Shown here piece by piece: positions 1-3,876 of a stretch of 8,153 nucleotides of DNA. Made by a program: the position numbers and the translations under genes. Position 1 is the stretch's first letter. Each line of letters starts with the position of its first letter. The stretch spans positions 1-8,153 of the forward strand of contig JALOOY010000056.1 in assembly GCA_025454185.1 (NCBI GenBank), in the 5' to 3' direction. The DNA comes from Thermodesulfobacteriota bacterium. GTDB lineage: Bacteria > Desulfobacterota > RBG-13-43-22. The notes under the pieces were generated by a model. It was not told the DNA's origin. It saw nothing but the letters and a program-made list of their open reading frames with translations, and made no database searches.

Positions 1-450
1 TTGGCCCTGTTGACCATGATCAACGGGGTCCAGGCCATCGGCAACAGCATGGCTATACAGCAGGTTGCCCACCGCCGCCCCCGGCCCATTGATTACGGAA
101 TCGTCCAGGGGACCATGTATGCCGACGCCCTGGGCAATGTTTTCAGCGGGCTCCTGGGCACCGTGCCCAATGAGACCTATTCGGAGAACATATCCGTTCA
201 GAAGGTGACCGGAGTGGCCAGCCGCACGGTGGGTATCTGTGGAGCCCTGTTACTGATCGCTCTGCCTTTTTCACCCAAAATCAGCTTGTTCCTGGTCAAC
301 CTGCCCACGCCGGTCTTTGGCGGCTTCCTCATGGGGCTGGCGGCCATGATGCTGCCCACCGGCCTGGAGCTGGTGAGCTGGTCTTTTCCCACGGCATTAA
401 CCACCGCACCGGATTGCTGGTGGGTGTGTCGGTCTGCATCGGACTGGTAG
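1..450 (+). CDS. NCS2 (uracil/xanthine/purine) permease, middle part; 5' end outside window, frame lost near 370-392
   Basis: This is the membrane core of a nucleobase:cation symporter-2 (NCS2, SLC23-type) permease. The family imports uracil, xanthine or other purines across the inner membrane, driven by protons or Na+. The family signature is clear: TVPNETYSENISVQKVTGVASR (about residues 54-75) matches the NxxxTxYSENI...TxVxSR stretch of NCS2 transporters. It is followed by a hydrophobic helix (residues 77-91) and a PTPVFGGFLMG segment (residues 102-112). The gene is already open at position 1, and the TTG there is unlikely to be the true start because the N-terminal helices are missing. After about residue 125 the frame reads SWSFPTALTTAPDCWW, which is unlike the family and soon stops. 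The expected continuation, GINHRTG then LLVGVSVCIGLVAESG, lies one frame over from about 393. The true product is therefore 1-968 with a one-base discrepancy. The substrate cannot be told from this fragment. Confidence 0.85.
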   Translation: MALLTMINGVQAIGNSMAIQQVAHRRPRPIDYGIVQGTMYADALGNVFSGLLGTVPNETYSENISVQKVTGVASRTVGICGALLLIALPFSPKISLFLVNLPTPVFGGFLMGLAAMMLPTGLELVSWSFPTALTTAPDCWWVCRSASDW

Positions 451-968
451 CCGAATCCGGCAAATTTTTCCCCGACCTCTTTCCCGTTTCCTTAGGTGTT
501 TTCCTGAACAACGGGGTGGCTGCCGGGGGTCTGACGGTGATCCTCCTGAGTCTGATTTTTAGGCTGACGGAGAGTCGGGGCTACACGGCCAAGATCCCTT
601 CCGGGCTGGAAAACCTGCCGCTCCTGGCCCAACAGGTCCAGCAGGCCTCGGAAGCCCTGGATCTGCCGGCCGAGCAGGCCCTGCGTCTGGAGCTGGCCTG
701 CGAGGAAATATTCGTGCACATTGCCCGCGCTCATGGAGAAAACATGCTGGCCCTGCGCGTTAAAATCGTGGAAGAGGAACTCCTGGTGGAAATCATCTAC
801 GGCTGTAACCTGAGCGACCTGGCCGGGATCAAGATGCCGGCCAACCTGCTGGCGGCACCGGAAGGGGACCTGGACAACCTGGGGCTGGCCCTGTTGCACC
901 AGGTAGTTCATGATTTTCACCAGGCGGTGATTTCTGGGATCACCTATATCTGGTTTAAAATTGACTAA
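414..968 (+). CDS. C-terminal part of the same NCS2 permease, fused to a degenerate HATPase_c_2 (RsbW/SpoIIAB-like) domain
   Basis: This frame continues the permease of 1-450. In-frame family-like residues (SHGINHRTG) are encoded from about 387, before the TTG at 414, so 414 is only the first formal start codon. Residues 1-50 form the last transmembrane segments (LVGVSVCIGLVAESG, then VAAGGLTVILLSLIF). From about residue 66 a soluble domain begins that resembles serine-kinase-like anti-sigma ATPases: ALRLELACEEIFVHIARAHG at 89-108, a beta-strand pair at 113-129, and DNLGLALLHQVVHDF near 154-168. The ATP-binding residues look eroded. The N-box Asn is His102, the G1 box (DxGxxFDP) reads YGCNLSDL, and only the LGL of the G2 box is kept. 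The domain may therefore bind a partner or act as a fold-only sensor rather than a kinase (inference). A stop at 966-968 is followed by a GC hairpin. The fusion call is good; the function of the tail is unknown. Confidence 0.72.
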   Translation: MLVGVSVCIGLVAESGKFFPDLFPVSLGVFLNNGVAAGGLTVILLSLIFRLTESRGYTAKIPSGLENLPLLAQQVQQASEALDLPAEQALRLELACEEIFVHIARAHGENMLALRVKIVEEELLVEIIYGCNLSDLAGIKMPANLLAAPEGDLDNLGLALLHQVVHDFHQAVISGITYIWFKID

Positions 969-987
969 GTACAGGGAATGAGGGAAA

Positions 988-1005
988 GGGCCGGACTTCC
1001 GGCCC
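988..1005 (+). terminator. GC hairpin after the permease gene, without a good U-tract
   Basis: GGGCCGG-ACTT-CCGGCCC forms a 7-bp perfect stem with a 4-base loop, 19 bases after the permease stop. It is followed only by CTTGACAAAA, so the U-tract is poor. It may still stop or slow transcripts from the permease gene. The bases just after it are also the -35 box of the next promoter, so the hairpin insulates that promoter from upstream transcription if it works at all. Confidence 0.5.
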
Positions 1006-1006
1006 C

Positions 1007-1035
1007 TTGACAAAATCGCCTTACACATATAGTAT
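1007..1035 (+). promoter_or_regulatory. Sigma70-like promoter for the antitoxin-toxin operon
   Basis: A perfect TTGACA at 1007-1012 is followed after 17 bases by TAGTAT (1030-1035). An overlapping TATAGT at 1028-1033 has 15-base spacing. The AT-rich -10 region (ACATATAGTATAAAA) is near-palindromic. AbrB/MazE-type antitoxins often bind such sites to repress their own operon, so this could double as the operator (inference). The start codon lies 23 bases downstream of the -10 box. Confidence 0.6.
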
Positions 1036-1042
1036 AAAAAGT

Positions 1043-1049
1043 AAGGAGG
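1043..1049 (+). promoter_or_regulatory. Strong ribosome binding site for the antitoxin
   Basis: AAGGAGG lies 8 bases before the ATG at 1058. It is a near-perfect Shine-Dalgarno sequence and fixes this start. It is somewhat stronger than the site before the toxin (GGGAGG at 1266-1271), as expected where antitoxin must be made in excess. Confidence 0.75.
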
Positions 1050-1057
1050 ATTAGGCC

Positions 1058-1300
1058 ATGCTTGTGAAGATTACCGCCAAACGGCAGGTCACCTTTCCGG
1101 CCAGGGTCCTGAATGCCTTGGGAGTTCAACCTGGTGAAAACCTGGAGCTCATTGAAGGGCCTGACGGATTTTACCTTCGTCCCCGCCGTATCGTATCATC
1201 CCGACTGGCACCGCTTCGTGGAAGACTCAAACGGGGGCAAGGGACTTTTGTTCTGAAAACCTTCCGGGAGGAAATCCATGATCCTGCGCTACGGGATTGA
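1058..1300 (+). CDS. AbrB/MazE-fold antitoxin of a type II toxin-antitoxin pair
   Basis: This 80-residue protein has a swapped-hairpin AbrB DNA-binding domain at about residues 1-45. MLVKITAKRQVTFPARVLNALGV matches the usual KRQVTFP(A/K)..L..LG(V/I).PG(D/E) pattern, followed by GENLELIEGPDGFYLRP. The C-terminal tail (about 48-80) has SRLAPLRGRL and ends FREEIHDPALRD, the kind of tail that wraps the cognate PIN toxin. Role by family knowledge: it neutralises the toxin encoded next and represses its own operon, alone or as the complex. The start is set by AAGGAGG at 1043-1049 and a promoter directly upstream. The last 23 bases overlap the toxin gene, typical of VapBC-like pairs. The family call is firm; pairing with the next gene is strongly supported by the overlap. 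Confidence 0.9.
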   Translation: MLVKITAKRQVTFPARVLNALGVQPGENLELIEGPDGFYLRPRRIVSSRLAPLRGRLKRGQGTFVLKTFREEIHDPALRD

Positions 1301-1676
1301 CACTTCGATTTTGGTGCGGCTGACGACCGGTGACCCGGAGGACAGCTTTAACCGATGCGTTCAAAGGCTAACCCGCTTGGTCGAACAGGAGCGTGCGGAA
1401 ATCTTCGCCTCCAACCAGGTTATCGGAGAAACGTACATCGCCCTGCAACACCACTACGGAGTCGGCAAGACTGAAGCCCGCGCAGGTCTGGCCAGTGTCT
1501 TAGGCAGCGGGCTGGTTTATCCGCTGAACGGGCAATCCACAATTGCCGCTCTCGCTGCCGTTAAGGGCTGCGGCCTGCTCGACCGGTTGATCGCCGAGGA
1601 TTACCAACGAGCCGAATTGATCACCCTGACCCTCGATCGGCGAATGGCCTCTCTGCCGGACGTTCAGATCCTATAA
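1278..1676 (+). CDS. PIN-domain ribonuclease toxin (VapC-like)
   Basis: This 132-residue protein is a single PIN domain, the usual size for VapC-type toxins, which are Mg2+-dependent endoribonucleases that often cut tRNA or rRNA loops. All four expected acidic residues are present: Asp8 in YGIDTSILVRL, Glu51 in NQVIGETY, Asp102 in GCGLLDRLIA and Asp120 in TLDRRM. It therefore appears catalytically intact. The ATG at 1278 is supported by GGGAGG at 1266-1271 and lies inside the antitoxin gene. The bases coding the antitoxin tail HDPALRD also code the toxin start MILRYGID, and the Asp8 codon shares two bases with the antitoxin stop. The stop overlaps the next start as TAATG. The RNA target cannot be read from the sequence. 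Confidence 0.9.
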   Translation: MILRYGIDTSILVRLTTGDPEDSFNRCVQRLTRLVEQERAEIFASNQVIGETYIALQHHYGVGKTEARAGLASVLGSGLVYPLNGQSTIAALAAVKGCGLLDRLIAEDYQRAELITLTLDRRMASLPDVQIL

Positions 1677-2086
1677 TGAAACTGCTCATGTTTCAGGCCA
1701 AACGCTTCCGGTTCCGGACCTTTGAGAAGACCCTGGACCAGGCCCCCGATCTGGATCTGGAAGAGGATGTCTCCGACGCTGCCGTGATCTTTCTGCAGGT
1801 GGAAAACCGGGATGCCGAGGACCGGGCCCCGGTCTTCTCCAAGACCTTGAAAAACATCAAGTGGCTGGCCAACAAGCGGGGCCTGAAAAAGGTCGTCCTG
1901 CATTCCTTCACCCACCTGGGCGGTGAAACGGCCGGCCCGGAATTCGCGCAGGCCTTCCTGGAACAACTAGCCGAGCGCCTCCGCGGCACGGGCTATGCGG
2001 TCTGGATCACCCCTTTCGGTTACGTCTGCGAATGGGACCTCTCGGTCTACGGCGAATCCCTGGCCAAAGTTTTCAAGTCTCTGTAA
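1676..2086 (+). CDS. Stand-alone archaeal-type threonyl-tRNA synthetase editing domain protein (DTD-like fold)
   Basis: This 136-residue protein matches the tRNA-Thr_ED family, the N-terminal editing domain of archaeal threonyl-tRNA synthetase, which has a D-Tyr-tRNA deacylase-like fold. In archaea it removes serine mischarged on tRNA-Thr. The family landmarks are LKKVVLHSFTHLGGETAGP (residues 70-88; His80 sits at the active-site strand), then the helix EFAQAFLEQLAERLRGTGY (89-107), and WITPFGYVCEWDLSVYGESL (110-129) as the PFG motif strand and tail. No synthetase catalytic or anticodon-binding domain follows, so it would act in trans. The start ATG overlaps the toxin stop (TAATG) and has no clear Shine-Dalgarno sequence, which points to translational coupling. 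Residues after PFG differ from what I recall of archaeal enzymes (see findings), so substrate and even activity are open. A role as a free-standing deacylase is inference. Confidence 0.8.
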   Translation: MKLLMFQAKRFRFRTFEKTLDQAPDLDLEEDVSDAAVIFLQVENRDAEDRAPVFSKTLKNIKWLANKRGLKKVVLHSFTHLGGETAGPEFAQAFLEQLAERLRGTGYAVWITPFGYVCEWDLSVYGESLAKVFKSL

Positions 2087-2113
2087 ATCTATAGATCCAC
2101 AACGAGAACCTCC

Positions 2114-2911
2114 GTGTGGGAAGAAAAAGACCTGCAGGATCTGCAGACCGCCTTTCAAAAGCTGGAGCACACCGGCTGGGCCATCCGCCTGATCAACTAT
2201 CTGGGGGCGCCCATCGAAGCCCTGATTCGCGTTCTGCCCGGGCCGGTGTCCCTGATGATCCGTTGGGTGACGGAAAAGGCCCTGGGCAGATTCCTGGCCA
2301 CGGCCATCGACAGCCTGGGAAAGGAAGAGGCGTCGGGATCCGCCACGGGGACCCATCGGGTATTGGTCATGGCCAGCGGCGCCTTGGGGGGATTTTGGGG
2401 CCTGCCCGGACTCCTTTTCGAACTGCCGGTGTCCACTGTGTTGATGCTGCGGGCCATCGCGGCGGTGGCCCGGAAAGAGGGGGAGGACCTGGAAACCGCG
2501 GAGGCCCGCTGGGCCTGCCTGGAGGTTTTTACTTTAGGGGGCAGCCGGAAGGGCGATAACGCGGCGGAAACCGGCTATTACGCCATGCGGGCCTCGCTGG
2601 CCAAACTGGTGGCCGAGGCCGCCGAATACCTGGCCGGTCGGGGAGCGGTCCAGGAGGGTGCCCCGCTGCTGATCCGCCTGATGACGGCGGTCACCTCCCG
2701 TTTCGGCGTAGTGGTCTCCGAAAAAGCCCTGGCTGAAATGGTCCCGCTGTTTGGGGCTCTGGGCGGCGCCCTGATCAACCTCCTCTTTGTCATCCATTTT
2801 CAGGCCATGGCCGGCGGCCATTTTGTGGTGCGCAGATTGGAAAGGAAATACGGGCTGGAGGCCGTGAAAAGGGAATTCGATCGGTTGGCTGGTTTAAACC
2901 CCCGGCAATGA
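2114..2911 (+). CDS. EcsC family protein
   Basis: This 265-residue protein matches the EcsC family, named after the third gene of the Bacillus subtilis ecs operon; its biochemical role is unknown. Visible family blocks are RVLVMASGALGGFWGLPGLL (82-101), a hydrophobic stretch FELPVSTVLMLRAIAAVAR (102-120), EVFTLGG (137-143), and the strongly conserved C-terminal part TSRFGVVVSEKALAEMVPLFGALGGALINLLFVIHF (194-229) ending in GHFVVRRLERKYG (235-247). Glycine-rich hydrophobic segments at 86-112 and 209-227 suggest membrane association. The GTG start at 2114 is the only reasonable start, because the same frame is closed 28 bases upstream by the previous gene's stop. Its Shine-Dalgarno sequence is weak (GAGA at 2104-2107), which suggests reinitiation after the upstream gene. 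It is likely the last gene of the toxin-antitoxin transcript. Confidence 0.88.
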   Translation: MWEEKDLQDLQTAFQKLEHTGWAIRLINYLGAPIEALIRVLPGPVSLMIRWVTEKALGRFLATAIDSLGKEEASGSATGTHRVLVMASGALGGFWGLPGLLFELPVSTVLMLRAIAAVARKEGEDLETAEARWACLEVFTLGGSRKGDNAAETGYYAMRASLAKLVAEAAEYLAGRGAVQEGAPLLIRLMTAVTSRFGVVVSEKALAEMVPLFGALGGALINLLFVIHFQAMAGGHFVVRRLERKYGLEAVKREFDRLAGLNPRQ

Positions 2912-2930
2912 CCGCCCGGTGTAATGAAGG

Positions 2931-2991
2931 ATGTCCAGTTATCTACCGTGTTGGTGCCCGTAAAATACTGGATGGACATTATTTGATTTTT
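2931..2991 (+). terminator. Inverted repeat with T-rich tail after ecsC-like gene (possible terminator or operator)
   Basis: ATGTCCA (2931-2937) and TGGACAT (2973-2979) are perfect inverted copies with a long 35-base loop. The sequence then reads TATTTGATTTTT. The position, directly after the EcsC gene and before an AT-rich promoter region, fits a weak terminator. The long loop makes a regulator-binding site for the downstream gene an equal alternative. Confidence 0.35.
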
Positions 2992-3010
2992 CATATTTAG
3001 TGCTTAAAAT
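2983..3010 (+). promoter_or_regulatory. Putative promoter for the Spy-like gene
   Basis: TTGATT (2983-2988) and TAAAAT (3005-3010) are separated by 16 bases in the most AT-rich stretch of the window. The start codon is 31 bases further on. The -10 box matches 5 of 6 consensus bases and the -35 box 4 of 6. Control by an envelope-stress or metal regulator is plausible from the gene type, but I recognise no specific operator. Confidence 0.45.
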
Positions 3011-3029
3011 GAATTATTATAAATATATC

Positions 3030-3036
3030 AGGAGGG
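3030..3036 (+). promoter_or_regulatory. Ribosome binding site deciding the start of the Spy-like gene
   Basis: AGGAGGG sits 5 bases before the ATG at 3042. It favours this start over the in-frame TTG at 3000 and ATG at 3009, which have no such site and would put 11-14 residues ahead of the signal peptide. Confidence 0.7.
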
Positions 3037-3041
3037 TTCCA

Positions 3042-3668
3042 ATGAAAAAATTGTTGCTCAACGGGTTAATTGTATTATTTTCCGTCATGGCTCTGGCCGC
3101 TCTGTCCTATGGGCAGACAGGTGGCCATGCGGGGCATACGCAGCCGGCCGCGACGGGATCGAAGCCTCCCGCTCCCGGCGGACATGACCACGGCAGCGGC
3201 GGGACAGGACCGGCCAAGATGGAAGGCTGCCCCATGATGAGCGGAGGCCACGGCATGATGGGCGGTCAGGGCCGGGGGATGATGGGCGGCATGATGGCCG
3301 GCCACGGCATGGGTGAACGGATGATGGAAGTTGAGCACCACCTGGCGCGGGTTCTCGACGGACTCAATCTGGACGAGCAGCAAAAAAAGGCGATCGGCGA
3401 CATCAAGAGCGCCATGAAAAAAGACACCATTCGGAAGATGGCGGACATCCGTATTGCCCGCATCGAGCTCAGCGATCTGCTCCTTCAGGACCCGCTGGAC
3501 CTGAAGGCCGTCGAAGCCAAGCTCAGGCAGTTGGGATCCTTAAGGACCGAAATGCACCTGTCCCATATCAAGACCCTGGAAAGCATCAAAGCCAAATTGA
3601 CCCCGGAACAACGCAAGCTGTTAAAGGAAAAAATGAAAACCGGGCCGATGATGATGATGCATGAATAA
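3042..3668 (+). CDS. Exported Met/His-rich Spy/CpxP/ZraP-like protein (LTXXQ family)
   Basis: This 208-residue protein begins with a signal peptide: MKKLLLNG, then a hydrophobic core to about residue 22, with likely cleavage near SYG-QT. Residues 25-100 are a low-complexity segment rich in His, Met and Gly (HAGHTQ, GGHDHGSGG, CPMMSGGHGMMGG, MMGGMMAGHGM), with one Cys at 63. This composition suits binding of Cu, Zn or similar soft metals. Residues 97-200 are charged and helical, with a DGLNLDEQQKKAI motif (106-118) and LTPEQRKLL (186-194). These are the paired LTxxQ-type motifs of Spy, CpxP and ZraP, periplasmic chaperones and metal-stress proteins. It ends with another Met/His patch (MMMMHE). 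Expected location is the periplasm. Metal binding is inferred from composition; the helical family call is good. It appears to be a single-gene unit with its own promoter and terminator. Confidence 0.82.
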   Translation: MKKLLLNGLIVLFSVMALAALSYGQTGGHAGHTQPAATGSKPPAPGGHDHGSGGTGPAKMEGCPMMSGGHGMMGGQGRGMMGGMMAGHGMGERMMEVEHHLARVLDGLNLDEQQKKAIGDIKSAMKKDTIRKMADIRIARIELSDLLLQDPLDLKAVEAKLRQLGSLRTEMHLSHIKTLESIKAKLTPEQRKLLKEKMKTGPMMMMHE

Positions 3669-3671
3669 ACG

Positions 3672-3696
3672 GCTGTCGGCTGACGCCGGCAGCTTT
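3672..3696 (+). terminator. Terminator-like hairpin after the Spy-like gene
   Basis: GCTGTCGGC-TGAC-GCCGGCAGC makes a 9-bp stem (one G-T pair) with a 4-base loop, starting 4 bases after the stop and followed by TTT. The U-run is short but the position and stem are typical of rho-independent termination. Confidence 0.65.
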
Positions 3697-3744
3697 GCGG
3701 TCCAGCGGTTAAGAAATTTCTGGAATCCCGTTAGCCATCCCAAT

Positions 3745-3876
3745 GGATAACCTCGTAACCTTGCCATGGCGAGCGGAGCGAAGCAGTCCCCCGGCCTAGC
3801 TTGCCTATTCCGGGGGATTGCTTCGTCGCTTCACTCCGCGCCATGGCTGACCTTGAGACTCTTTACGAGGTCATCC
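3745..3876. repeat. 132-bp nested palindromic intergenic element (REP/MITE-like) between convergent genes
   Basis: Three pairs of arms nest around a short loop. Outer arms are GGATAACCTCGTAA (3745-3758) and TTACGAGGTCATCC (3863-3876), 13 of 14 bases matching. Middle arms are GCCATGGC (3763-3770 and 3840-3847). Inner arms are GCGAAGCAGTCCCCCGG (3778-3794) and CCGGGGGATTGCTTCG (3810-3825), with one mismatch over the paired part. The inner core resembles the GCGAAGCAATC / GATTGCTTCGTCGCTTC repeats that I recall scattered in many bacterial genomes. The outer right arm runs 6 bases into the helicase gene and contains its stop codon. It could fold in either transcript and so act as a two-way terminator. 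It has no open reading frame of its own and no target-site duplication that I can see. Confidence 0.72.

Noticed and set aside
385..391. TTTCCCA as a programmed -1 frameshift site
   Set aside because: The heptamer is in the wrong phase relative to the upstream permease frame, so it cannot give the needed shift by the standard mechanism.
492..1028. A 178-codon minus-strand frame opposite the permease tail
   Set aside because: It is a shadow of the HATPase-like domain and includes the hairpin and promoter region. No sign of a real protein.
2133..2148. CTGCAG direct repeats at the start of the EcsC gene
   Set aside because: Two 6-base copies coding LQDLQ in a helix; explained by the protein sequence.
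3000..3041. Upstream in-frame start (TTG 3000 or ATG 3009) for the Spy-like gene
   Set aside because: It has no ribosome site, overlaps the likely -10 region, and would bury the signal peptide behind extra residues. ATG 3042 with AGGAGGG is much better.
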